Part shown: one piece after another, positions 7,526 through 15,540 of the stretch
Layout of the letters: every line of letters starts with the position of its first letter
Position numbering within the stretch: the stretch's first letter is position 1
Source of the DNA: Acidobacteriota bacterium
GTDB taxonomy: Bacteria > Acidobacteriota > Terriglobia > Acidiferrales > UBA7541
NCBI GenBank assembly: GCA_003223315.1
Contig: QHYR01000255.1
Location: forward strand, 1 to 36,729
Length of the DNA stretch: 36,729 nt
Direction: 5' to 3'
The notes under the pieces: model-generated
Databases searched by the model: none
Told to the model about the DNA's origin: nothing
Seen by the model: the letters and a program-made list of their open reading frames with translations, nothing else
Program-made: the position numbers and the translations under genes

Positions 7526-8795
7526 TGCTCACGCTCCCGTCGCGGCTCACCCTCCAGGGCTGAATGGCGTTGAAGTTACCCATATCCGCGGTAGCTGGGG
7601 GCAGGCGGTAATAATCCGCATCGATGCCCCAGAATTTGTTGAGTCCAGCTAGGGTCGGTTGCACATGCCCCTGGTCGTCGGTGCAGCGCGACTCGAGCAC
7701 GGCTTCTTCTCCATTCCACGTCCAGGCCAAGCCGAATCGCGTATGCGCCTTGGGTGCGATGGGTTGCTGAAGCTGCGCGTCTTTCCAGGTCCGCCCGCCA
7801 TCGGCGGAGACCTCGACGCGGCGAACGGCACCGCCTCCGGACCACGCCAAGCCGGTGATTTCGTAGAATCCGCGCGCTCCTAACTGTTGCCCGCCCGAGG
7901 GCCGCGTGATCACCGATTTCGGTCCCATCTCCGATTCAAACCAGCGCGATTTGCCGTCGAGGCGCGCGCTGGGATACTTCGTGCTTTCCATCATGGCCAT
8001 GTACGGCTGGTCCACGACGTAGATCCGCCGCAGCCACTTCACGTTGTTGATACCCTGCCAGCCGGGCACCAGCAATCGCAACGGATAACCCTGCTCGGGA
8101 CGCAGCGCCTCGCCATTTTGACCGTAGACCACCAGGCAATCGTCCAGCGCTTTCTCGAGCGGAATGCTCTTGCTGTGCTTGCCGGTTTCTGAACCTTCGG
8201 CAACAATCCAGTTCGCGCCTTTTTGCACACCCACTTGCCCCAGCAGAAGCGCGAGAGGCACCCCAGTCCAGACGCTGCAACTGGTCAGTCCGTGCGTGTC
8301 CTGAACGGTAGCCGCGAGCGCCTTGCGCGGCTCGCCGGTGGGACCTGCCGCGGCGCTATTGCCGTGGCATTCCAGGAAATGCAGCCGCGACACCGCAGGC
8401 AGGCGCTTGATCTCGTCCAGGGTAAAGATCAATGGCCGGTCCACCATTCCATGAATCATGAGGCGATGCTCGCGCGGATCGATGTCCGGCGGTTCGTGAC
8501 CGTGGGAGATGATGAAGTGCAATGGCGCCGGGGTAATGATTCCCATGGAATCCTGAAGCGGCGAGCGGAATCCGTAGTCTCGCCGCGCGCCGGGCACGAT
8601 GGGCCACATCGCCAGGCTGCCGATACGCACGTCGTTCTCGAAATGCGAACGTTGGCCGTAGGCGTGTAAATCGGCCGAGGGTGCGTCGGCCGCGAAGAGC
8701 TTACCGGCCGGGGAAGAAATAGCACCTGCCGCGAACCCCGCAAGCGCGGCGCCGTTCTTCAGAAATTGTCTGCGAAGAGATCGCTTGGAACTCAT
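7512..8795 (-). CDS. soxC: SoxC-like molybdopterin sulfane/sulfite dehydrogenase, Tat-exported
   Basis: The 427-residue protein opens with a twin-arginine signal (SLRRQFLKNGAALAGF) and contains the sulfite-oxidase fold: an EHRLMIHGMV domain start, RLHFLECHGNSA with the molybdenum-binding Cys at about 143, TSCSVWTGVPLALLL, GYPLRLLVPGWQGINNVKW, and a C-terminal Mo-co dimerisation domain (ITGLAWSGGGAVRRVEVS). Family members oxidise protein-bound sulfane sulfur or sulfite in the periplasm and pass electrons to a cytochrome c, here the coupled downstream gene. No soxAX, soxYZ or soxB is in the window, so sulfite or another reduced sulfur compound is as likely a substrate. AGGAGG precedes the ATG. 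Confidence 0.85.
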   Translation of the reverse strand: MSSKRSLRRQFLKNGAALAGFAAGAISSPAGKLFAADAPSADLHAYGQRSHFENDVRIGSLAMWPIVPGARRDYGFRSPLQDSMGIITPAPLHFIISHGHEPPDIDPREHRLMIHGMVDRPLIFTLDEIKRLPAVSRLHFLECHGNSAAAGPTGEPRKALAATVQDTHGLTSCSVWTGVPLALLLGQVGVQKGANWIVAEGSETGKHSKSIPLEKALDDCLVVYGQNGEALRPEQGYPLRLLVPGWQGINNVKWLRRIYVVDQPYMAMMESTKYPSARLDGKSRWFESEMGPKSVITRPSGGQQLGARGFYEITGLAWSGGGAVRRVEVSADGGRTWKDAQLQQPIAPKAHTRFGLAWTWNGEEAVLESRCTDDQGHVQPTLAGLNKFWGIDADYYRLPPATADMGNFNAIQPWRVSRDGSVSNALL

Positions 8796-8854
8796 CTCTG
8801 CCTCCTGTGAGGGCCTCTCGAGTCATGGCAACGGAAGTCGAAGAATGTGACTAA

Positions 8855-8882
8855 AATTCCGCCTCTGCGCCCAAAATGTCAA
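8855..8882 (-). promoter_or_regulatory. soxC: possible promoter of the soxC-like gene
   Basis: On the minus strand TTGACA (8877-8882) is followed after about 17-18 bases by an A/T-rich hexamer that only loosely matches a -10 box. It lies 60-90 bases before the soxC start. Confidence 0.3.
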
Positions 8883-8919
8883 GAAAATAAAGGCGCTGTT
8901 CATCGCTGCGAGGAAGGAA

Positions 8920-9486
8920 TTACTGGCCCGTCAGAAAGTTCCCGGCTCTGAGGAAGAGGCTCCTTTCGTGCCTACGGGAGCTCTGTTCCACAATTCTCTG
9001 ATTCTCGCGAGAAGGCCAGCACTCGAACTGTTCGCCAACCGGCCCGAGCAGGCAGGATGTTTTGCCCTGATCAGCCTCATAGTAACGGCCCGACACAAGC
9101 AATAGCTGGCGGGTACCGGGTTCAATGTTGATTTTCTGCGGTTGCTCGATGAAATACTGGTCGGAACTTCCCGAGTTTGTGAGCGTGATTCCCGAATGGC
9201 CGGTTTTGCTTCGGGGCGGCTGTACGAGTACATAATTGATGGGAAAGCGCCCTTTTTTCCAGTTCGGGTTCTTGGAACCGCAGCGCCACCACTGCGCCTG
9301 ATAAGGATCGCCATTGCCGTCGAAATCTACGGCCATGCTGTCCAGCCTATGGCAGCCTTTCAACATCACTCTGGCGGGCACACCATGGCGCGGTGTCAGC
9401 TCGAAATCGTTAGCTCCCGACCGCAGGTTCGCGCTGAAGGCAAGAACAAAAACAGCAATTAAAACGGTCCTGGGACCCCGCCGCAT
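8920..9486 (-). CDS. secreted protein of unknown function
   Basis: The 188-residue product has an N-terminal signal peptide (RTVLIAVFVLAFSANLRSGA). I do not recognise the family. Visible points: four Cys in the mature part (KGCH, WRCG, TSCLLG, FECWP), suggesting disulfides; a DFDGNGDPYQAQWW segment resembling a calcium-binding Asp loop (inference); and a beta-rich middle. The ATG has no Shine-Dalgarno sequence, and a good promoter ends about nine bases before it, so the mRNA may be leaderless. It is transcribed divergently from the GT39 gene. Confidence 0.75.
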   Translation of the reverse strand: MRRGPRTVLIAVFVLAFSANLRSGANDFELTPRHGVPARVMLKGCHRLDSMAVDFDGNGDPYQAQWWRCGSKNPNWKKGRFPINYVLVQPPRSKTGHSGITLTNSGSSDQYFIEQPQKINIEPGTRQLLLVSGRYYEADQGKTSCLLGPVGEQFECWPSRENQRIVEQSSRRHERSLFLRAGNFLTGQ

Positions 9487-9494
9487 AGCGCGGC

Positions 9495-9523
9495 AGAATA
9501 TTCAACTGCCCATCTCTAGTCAA
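9495..9523 (-). promoter_or_regulatory. promoter placing the start codon at the mRNA 5' end
   Basis: Minus-strand TTGACT (9518-9523), a 17-base spacer and TATTCT (9495-9500) form a good sigma-70-type promoter. The expected start of transcription, about 9488, is two bases before the ATG at 9486. Confidence 0.5.
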
Positions 9524-9753
9524 CAGCAATATTTATTTCAGACAGGGAAGTGAGCCAACCTGACGTATGGCGCCTCGTTCGGGCCGTCCAGAGGGTGATC
9601 GTCTCAGCATGTGCTCCTTCTGCGAACACAAAAGCCCGCGCCAAAGCTGCCCGATTCTGATACTTTACAGTGCCGTTAACGAAGGCGGTTCGTAATCCAG
9701 CGGTATCGTTGCGCCAGGACCGCATCGATGAGAGCAAGGGAGCGCATATCAGC

Positions 9754-11397
9754 ATGGGGAATTGGCGAGAAAAAACGGGATTGTTTGCGTCGTCTGAGCC
9801 GCAACTTGCTCCGAACGAACTCCCTCTGGAGCCTTCGCCCCTGGAGCCTTCGATTCTCGAGGGCATCGCTGATACGACGCGCCTCGCCAGCAATGCAGCG
9901 CTCGTCGGCGCCTTCGCCACGGCCGCATTCGCCCTCCACCTGCTAACCGCAAATCGCTACGGCTATTTTCGTGACGAGTTGTACTATGCCGCGTGCGGAC
10001 AGCATCTCGCTTGGGGCTATGTGGATCACGCTCCGCTGATCGCGGTGATCTGCTGGTTCGCGCGGCGGCTCCTGGGCGATTCGCTGTACGCCCTGCGTCT
10101 TGCCCCGGCCCTGTCGGCTGCAGCCAAGGTGTTGCTGACTGCGTGGATGGTACGCGAATTTGGCGGGCGGCGCTTCGCCCAGCTGCTCGCCGCCGTGGTT
10201 GTCTTCTTCTGTCCGATTTACCTGACCATGGACAGCTTTCTTTCCATGAATTCCTTTGAGCCGCTTTTTTGGATGGGCTGTCTGGCCGTAGCCATCCGCA
10301 TAGTCAAGGGCGGCTCGCTTCGCCTCTGGCTGCTCTTTGGCGCTATTGCTGGCGTGGGAATTCTGAATAAGCATTCGACACTATTCTTTGGCCTGGCTTT
10401 CTTTCTCGCTTTGCTGTTCACCTCCGGCAGACGCTACCTGCGCAATTTCTGGATCTGGTTCGGGGCGCTGATTGCGTTTCTGATTTTTCTCCCGAACCTC
10501 TGGTGGGAAATCGCCAACCAGTTTCCCACGATCGAAGTTCTGCGGAATGCGGCTAGATTTAAGAACGCGCCCGTTTCCTGGTACGGCTTCCTCGGGGAAC
10601 AGGCGCTCCTCGTCCATCCTTTAGCCTTTCCGGTGGTTCTGGCGGGTCTGTGGTTCTTTTTTGTGAGCCAGGAAGGTCGCGCTTACCGCTTTCTGGGATG
10701 GACTTATGTTTTTGTTCTTGTGCAGATGCTGGCTTTGAAGGGCCGCATCTATTACCTTGCGCCGATATACCCGATGCTGTTTGCCGGAGGCGCAGTGTGG
10801 ATCGAGAGCCGCATCGAGGAGCGCGGCTGGGAATGGGCGCGGCAAGCCATTTTGATCCCGCTGGCCGTCGGCGGAATCGTTGCCGCGCCGCTTGCTCTGC
10901 CAATCCTGCCTGTAGGGGCCGCCGCTGCGTATTGCAATTTCTGGGATATCCACAAAGTGCGCGTGGAAAATTACGACTCAGGCCGGTTGCCGCAATTTTT
11001 CGCCGACATGTTTGGGTGGCCCAATCAGGTGAAGTTCGTAGCTTCGGTTTATCGAAGCCTGCCCGCGGAGGATCGGGCTCAATGCGCGATTCTCGCCGCT
11101 AATTATGGTGAAGCCGGCGCCATCGATTACTTCGGCCCGTCGTATGGTCTGCCGCGCGCCATCAGTCCTCACAATAACTATTACTTGTGGGGCCCCGGAG
11201 ACCCCTCGGGCAATGTCGTAATCGCCGTGGGCATGGACCTCGGCAAACTACAACTGCTCTTTGCAGATGTCCAAAAGGCGACGACGATCCTCGATCCTTA
11301 TGCGGTTCCCGATGAAGATAATCTTCCCGTATACATCTGCCGCAATCCGCGCGTACCCCTCTCGGACGCCTGGCCCTCTCTAAAGTTCTTCGGATAG
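9754..11397 (+). CDS. GT39-like membrane glycosyltransferase (PMT_2/ArnT type)
   Basis: ATG 9754 is chosen over GTG 9670 because AAGGGAG (9736-9742) lies upstream; 547 residues. After a hydrophilic N-terminus of about 45 residues come many hydrophobic helices, as in dolichyl/undecaprenyl-phosphate sugar transferases. The first periplasmic loop carries GYFRDELYYAACGQHL, with the Asp-Glu pair typical of the catalytic site, then GYVDHAPLIAV, and PIYLTMDSFLSMNSFEPLFW. A soluble C-terminal part includes CAILAANYGEAGAIDYFG. The enzyme probably moves a sugar from a lipid carrier to an envelope acceptor. Donor and acceptor are unknown. It stands alone between a divergent and a convergent gene. Confidence 0.85.
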   Translation: MGNWREKTGLFASSEPQLAPNELPLEPSPLEPSILEGIADTTRLASNAALVGAFATAAFALHLLTANRYGYFRDELYYAACGQHLAWGYVDHAPLIAVICWFARRLLGDSLYALRLAPALSAAAKVLLTAWMVREFGGRRFAQLLAAVVVFFCPIYLTMDSFLSMNSFEPLFWMGCLAVAIRIVKGGSLRLWLLFGAIAGVGILNKHSTLFFGLAFFLALLFTSGRRYLRNFWIWFGALIAFLIFLPNLWWEIANQFPTIEVLRNAARFKNAPVSWYGFLGEQALLVHPLAFPVVLAGLWFFFVSQEGRAYRFLGWTYVFVLVQMLALKGRIYYLAPIYPMLFAGGAVWIESRIEERGWEWARQAILIPLAVGGIVAAPLALPILPVGAAAAYCNFWDIHKVRVENYDSGRLPQFFADMFGWPNQVKFVASVYRSLPAEDRAQCAILAANYGEAGAIDYFGPSYGLPRAISPHNNYYLWGPGDPSGNVVIAVGMDLGKLQLLFADVQKATTILDPYAVPDEDNLPVYICRNPRVPLSDAWPSLKFFG

Positions 11398-11454
11398 GTT
11401 TCGCGACAACGGGTCCGGTGCTCGGAAGGTCCCGCTGAGCCCCCAAAATCGGCC

Positions 11455-12117
11455 TTAATCCAAGGTTTGGGCGGCGATGCGGCGCGAGTCCTCGAAGAAT
11501 TTCGCCGTGATCGCTCCGAAGGCAAAGCCGCCCACATGCGCCATGTAGGCGACCCCGCCGGGCTGCGCCTGTGCTACGGCGCCGACCTCGCTGAATAGCT
11601 GCAGCGCAAACCAGATTCCGATCAGCAAAGCCGCCGGGATCACCGTAATCGTGACGAACCAGCCCAGGAAAAGCAGCGTCTTAATCCGGTCTCGCGGATA
11701 AGTGATCAGAAAACCGCCCATCACCGCCGCAATCGCTCCGCTGGCGCCCAAGTTCGGAACAGTGGAACTGCTCATTGCCGCGACCTGAGCCAGGAACGCT
11801 ACCACGCCGCCCAGCAAATAAAACGCCAGGTAGCGCAACGGTCCCATGGCATCCTCGATCTCCGGACCAAACGCCCATAAGAACACCATGTTTCCAATGA
11901 TGTGCATCCAGCCGCCATGCATAAACATGGCCGTAAAGATGGTTATCAAGTGTTGGCCCGCCGCGACATTGGCGGGGATCACAGACCACCGCTGTATGAA
12001 TGGCTCGCCGCCCACCAATTCGAGAACAAAAACGAACGCGTTAATCACGATGATAGAGACCGTTACAACAGGACGATGTGCGGGACGCCGGGAGATATCG
12101 CGTAGCGGGATTCCCAC
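11455..12117 (-). CDS. rhomboid family intramembrane serine protease
   Basis: The 220-residue protein has six predicted membrane helices and the rhomboid signature: FMHGGWMHIIGNMVFLW in the second and third helices, catalytic Ser126 in NLGASGAIAAVMG, and catalytic His194 in YMAHVGGFAFG. Such proteases cut membrane-spanning substrates within the bilayer. The predicted start is GTG 12117, since no ATG with a ribosome binding site is nearby. It follows the cytochrome gene by 33 bases on the same strand, so it may be read from the operon starting at 14518, although a functional link is not evident. Confidence 0.9.
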   Translation of the reverse strand: MGIPLRDISRRPAHRPVVTVSIIVINAFVFVLELVGGEPFIQRWSVIPANVAAGQHLITIFTAMFMHGGWMHIIGNMVFLWAFGPEIEDAMGPLRYLAFYLLGGVVAFLAQVAAMSSSTVPNLGASGAIAAVMGGFLITYPRDRIKTLLFLGWFVTITVIPAALLIGIWFALQLFSEVGAVAQAQPGGVAYMAHVGGFAFGAITAKFFEDSRRIAAQTLD

Positions 12118-12150
12118 TGGATGCGCTCAATATTCCGATGCTTCGCGCAA

Positions 12151-12603
12151 TTATTTCAGTTGCGGAATGGAATCGACCTTTGGCGGCTGCGGCACAGATT
12201 GCACAAAGGCGTAGATATCGGCCAATTCCGCGTCCGAGAGCACCTTGCTCGTATACGGCGGCATCTGGTCTCGCGGAGAGCGGACCTGAAAGACAAAAGC
12301 CGGGAAGGGAATCGGGGCGGGCCCAAGCTTCGGCCCCGTTCCCGCCCCGCCTTGCGCTTCACGGCCGTGGCATTCGTAACAGCCATCGGCTGTGTAAACC
12401 GCCCTGCCATTTTTAGCGTTTCCGGTTGGGGTGTTATCGGCTTTCGGCGGCGCGCTCGTTGACTGGGTTCCTGCCTCGGGACGACCTTGCGCAACTGCAA
12501 CGGACCGCGCCGAGTCGACCAGCAATGCCGCCAGCGCTGCCAGCATCATCAGGGCAGCAAACGAGCCCGCTCTTGCCTCGGAGTGTTGTCGAAAATTCTT
12601 CAT
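12151..12603 (-). CDS. exported monohaem c-type cytochrome
   Basis: The 150-residue product has a signal peptide with a long hydrophobic Ala/Leu stretch (residues 12-36), a Pro/Thr-rich linker, and a cytochrome c domain with CYECH at 75-79 and a probable Met ligand in RDQMPPYTSKVLSDAEL. It starts 10 bases after the Tat-exported thiamine-diphosphate enzyme gene stops, so the two are almost certainly co-expressed. I infer it receives electrons from that enzyme in the periplasm. Confidence 0.85.
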   Translation of the reverse strand: MKNFRQHSEARAGSFAALMMLAALAALLVDSARSVAVAQGRPEAGTQSTSAPPKADNTPTGNAKNGRAVYTADGCYECHGREAQGGAGTGPKLGPAPIPFPAFVFQVRSPRDQMPPYTSKVLSDAELADIYAFVQSVPQPPKVDSIPQLK

Positions 12604-12613
12604 GGCTGCCTCT

Positions 12614-14518
12614 TTAGCGGGGCTGCGTGACCGTGTCCAGAAGGGCCGGCTCGCCTCGCTTCACTGCAGCCACCGCCCTCCGAATTGCCGGAGCCAGATC
12701 CTTGGGATCGCTAATCGGTCCCTCGGCATTCCAGCCCATGCTCTGCGCCAGTTTGGCGTAATCGATGTTGGGATCGAGAATGGTCGTGCCGATCCCGGCA
12801 TTGGCGATGCCGCGCTGGTGCCGGTTGGCCATGCGCTGAAGGTGCATCACCTCCTGATGATAAGCGCGGTTATTGTGCATGACCCAGAGCATGGGGATGC
12901 GATGATGCGCGGCCGTCCAGAGCACTCCCGGCGCATACATCAGATCGCCATCATTCTGCTGGTGGACGTAGAGCCGGCCATACTTCCGCTGAGCGAGCGC
13001 GGCGCCCACCGCGGATGGCGCCTGGAAGCCAACCCCTGCGGCACTCGACAGGCGCGTGCGCTGGTAATACTTTTCATAGTTCCATTCCACGCCGCCGATG
13101 CCGCCGGCCCAGTCCTCGCTCTTGACCGCCGCCCAAACTTCGGCCGAGAGGCGCGCCAGGCTGATGGGGCTGGCATCCCAAGCGTAGGTGGCATCGACGC
13201 GCGCTTGTTCCGCGGCCTTATGGCTGGCAGCGGCAAGCTTCGCGCCGCGCTCCTGGAAAGTTCGCTTGCGATCGTCGGTCGTCAAGCGCTTGATCGCTTC
13301 GGTCAGCGACGGAAGGGTTACCTCCGGGTCCGCGGCCATGGCCAGATCGACATCCTGGAAGCGCTCGAAATCCTGGTAATTGCTCTTGAGATAGAGGTCC
13401 CGGGTGGTGATGCTGATCAGTTTGACGTTGCTTCGCGTGATCGATTGAGAGCTGCGGTGCAACTGATCGCGATAATTGTGAAGCGCGCCCCAGAAATCTT
13501 CGACGTCGAGCGCCAAGATTACATCCGCATTCGATATCAATCCGCGCCCGCCCATGGATTGATTGAGCGGGTGACGCGACGGCAAGTTGCCACCCTGATC
13601 TATGATCGGAACCTGCAGCGCTTCCGCAAATTCGATGAACTGCTGCATGCCGCCTTGCGAGCGCACTACGTGCCCGGCGATTACCACGGGATTGTCCGCC
13701 GCGACCAAAAGCTTGGCAGCTTCCGCGACCGAGCCCGAATCCCCCTGCGGCGCGGCATCGAGCGTAAGCTTGGGTATGCGCAAGGAAACGTTCTGCGGAA
13801 TGGGCGATTCCTGCAAAGTACTATCGGCTACCAATACCACGGGCTCCCTCGGCGGAGTCATGGCGATCCGGTAAGCGCGCACGGCGGATTCGGCGAAATG
13901 CGGCAGCGAGACGGGCACGTCGTCCCACTTGGTGTAATCGCGGACCATAGCCGCGGCATCCTGCGCGCTGTGGTTCCACTCCACGCCCGGGCGTCTTTCC
14001 ACCGCATCAATGGTGTTGCCGAGCACGATAAATATCGGTGCTTTGCCCGCCCAGGCGTTGTAGATGCCCATGGACGCGTGCTGCAATCCCACGGTGCTGT
14101 GCGCCAGCACGAGCATCGGCTTTCCTTCCACCGCCGAGTAGCCCTGCGCGAGCGCCACGGACGACTCTTCGTGGCAGCAGGTGATGAACTCCGGATTTTT
14201 GTTCCCGCCGTAGTTGACGAGCGATTCGTGCAAGCCGCGAAAACTCGAGCCCGGGTTCGCGGCCACATATTCGAATCCGAGAGATTTGATCACATCGACC
14301 ATGAAGTCGGAGCCGGTCCGGTCGGCGGTCAGAACGTTGACCTCCGTTGTAGGATCGCCTTCCTTCGGCGGAATTGGCGGTACGGTTGCGGAGCGCGCCA
14401 CCAACGACTGCTGCGCACCCGCCACTCCGGTGCTGGCGACCAGCGTCGCCACACCGCCCACAGCCGCGCCCTTTAGAAACCTGCGCCGATCGACCAAGCT
14501 CTTATCGGATTTCTTCAT
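12614..14518 (-). CDS. Tat-exported thiamine diphosphate-dependent enzyme
   Basis: The 634-residue protein belongs to the acetolactate synthase/benzoylformate decarboxylase superfamily. The Pyr domain holds the catalytic Glu region CCHEESSVALAQGYSAVEGK (about 115-134) and HSTVGLQHASMGIYNAWAGK. The middle domain follows, then the PP domain with the Mg-ThDP site NDGDLMYAPGVLWTAAHHR...VMHNNRAYHQEVM. The usual GDG is NDGD here. A twin-arginine signal, DRRRFLKGAAVGGVATL at 10-26, precedes it, which is unusual because ThDP enzymes are normally cytosolic. GGAGGAG lies nine bases before ATG. The downstream cytochrome suggests oxidative decarboxylation of a 2-oxo acid or aldehyde oxidation (inference); the substrate is unknown. 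Confidence 0.85.
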   Translation of the reverse strand: MKKSDKSLVDRRRFLKGAAVGGVATLVASTGVAGAQQSLVARSATVPPIPPKEGDPTTEVNVLTADRTGSDFMVDVIKSLGFEYVAANPGSSFRGLHESLVNYGGNKNPEFITCCHEESSVALAQGYSAVEGKPMLVLAHSTVGLQHASMGIYNAWAGKAPIFIVLGNTIDAVERRPGVEWNHSAQDAAAMVRDYTKWDDVPVSLPHFAESAVRAYRIAMTPPREPVVLVADSTLQESPIPQNVSLRIPKLTLDAAPQGDSGSVAEAAKLLVAADNPVVIAGHVVRSQGGMQQFIEFAEALQVPIIDQGGNLPSRHPLNQSMGGRGLISNADVILALDVEDFWGALHNYRDQLHRSSQSITRSNVKLISITTRDLYLKSNYQDFERFQDVDLAMAADPEVTLPSLTEAIKRLTTDDRKRTFQERGAKLAAASHKAAEQARVDATYAWDASPISLARLSAEVWAAVKSEDWAGGIGGVEWNYEKYYQRTRLSSAAGVGFQAPSAVGAALAQRKYGRLYVHQQNDGDLMYAPGVLWTAAHHRIPMLWVMHNNRAYHQEVMHLQRMANRHQRGIANAGIGTTILDPNIDYAKLAQSMGWNAEGPISDPKDLAPAIRRAVAAVKRGEPALLDTVTQPR

Positions 14519-14864
14519 GGCTGGTTTCTCCTCCTAAAACTTAACTGCGCCGAGGCGCCCGGCATGCGGCGTTCTTGCGCATGCTGGGGTATTGTACATG
14601 CCCGCAGACCGTACCGAGGGTTCCCTAGACTCGCGGCATTATAACCGAGTTCCCGCCCGGTGGCGGTTCTATGTAACGCGCCCACTCTCGTCCCTGGCTC
14701 GCGGCTTTTTGCCCGCCGCTCTTGCAGTCCAGGGCGCGCCGCAATCACGGGGGTCTCCAACGCACGCCTCTCGAGCGCGAGAGATCGCGCGGTAGAAGAA
14801 GTTGCGTGCGTTAGGGTGTTAGGCGTATGGTTTGAGCAAAATCACGTGGTCCAGGAGGCCGTCC
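14519..14864. other. divergent intergenic region
   Basis: This region separates the divergent ThDP-enzyme and VOC genes. A perfect TATAAT on the minus strand (14638-14643) has no acceptable -35 partner, so no promoter is called. AGGAGG at 14853-14858 is the ribosome binding site of the VOC gene. Confidence 0.4.
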
Positions 14865-15398
14865 ATGCGAGGAGTTGCGGTTTATTTGCGCGGAGTGACC
14901 CTGTTTGTTGCGGGAATCGTTGTCGGCACCGTCTTGATGCAGCCCAGGCCCAGTGGGGCCCAGGAGAATCGTTCGGCCCAGGAGAAACGGACCCCGCTCC
15001 GGCTCAACCACGTCGGAATCGCCGTTACGGACTATGACAAATCGTTCGATTTCTACACCAAAGTGATGGGCTACAAGATCGCATTCAGGTTCCCACCCAG
15101 CCCCGATGGCAAGCCAACCACCACTTACTTCCAGATCAGCAAAGACACGTTTTTGGAAATGGCCCCGGCCAGCGCACAGGTGCCGGCGGGAGTCACGCAC
15201 ATGGGCATCGAAACTTCGGACATAAAGAGCACCATCGCGCAGCTGCGCGACACCGGCGCCCACGTCGAGGATATGCGTGTGAGCGGCCCGACCAAGGCCC
15301 TTCTGTCAAATATCTACGACCCCGACCACATCCGCATGGAGCTGATCGAACTCACCCCCGATTCGCTCCACAAGAAAGCCGAGGACTCCTGGAAATAG
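14865..15398 (+). CDS. exported VOC (glyoxalase-fold) protein
   Basis: AGGAGG six bases upstream supports ATG 14865 (177 residues) rather than an earlier TTG. The N-terminus has a hydrophobic segment (VTLFVAGIVVGTVLM) serving as signal peptide or anchor. The rest is one VOC module of two beta-alpha-beta-beta-beta repeats. All four usual metal ligands can be placed: His49 (LNHVGIAV), Glu98 (FLEMAP), His112 (THMGIET) and Glu159 (RMELIEL). The family includes glyoxalases, dioxygenases and epimerases. An extracytoplasmic member is uncommon, and the substrate cannot be told. Confidence 0.8.
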   Translation: MRGVAVYLRGVTLFVAGIVVGTVLMQPRPSGAQENRSAQEKRTPLRLNHVGIAVTDYDKSFDFYTKVMGYKIAFRFPPSPDGKPTTTYFQISKDTFLEMAPASAQVPAGVTHMGIETSDIKSTIAQLRDTGAHVEDMRVSGPTKALLSNIYDPDHIRMELIELTPDSLHKKAEDSWK

Positions 15399-15463
15399 GG
15401 GCCCCTCCGGGGCGCGCAAAAGTCTACCAACAGGATGAAGCTTTTGCGCGTCAACAAAGTCGG
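15399..15463 (-). repeat. hairpin repeat, copy A (inverted orientation)
   Basis: Read on the minus strand: CGACTTTGTTGA flank, arm CGCGCAAAAG (15441-15450), an 18-nt loop containing CATCCTGTTGGTAG, arm CTTTTGCGCG (15413-15422), then a second small hairpin CCCC-GGA-GGGG ending in CCCC. The arms pair perfectly over ten bases. It begins directly after the VOC stop codon. Related copies lie at 16517, 16541, 16807 and 23404. Confidence 0.8.
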
Positions 15464-15540
15464 CGCTCGCACATAAGTGCCTTGCTGCCCCAGGCCGTCG
15501 CGTCGGCCTGAGCCGCAGCGACATCGGAAGGGGGTTGAAT

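Noticed and set aside
12431-14476. A long open frame (681 codons) on the plus strand
   Set aside because: It lies antisense to the ThDP enzyme gene, whose product has clear domain motifs and a ribosome binding site. The plus-strand translation is Arg/His-rich without motifs, as expected from high-GC antisense.
14638-14643. TATAAT on the minus strand upstream of the ThDP enzyme
   Set aside because: No acceptable -35 hexamer or extended -10 was found at 15-19 bases.
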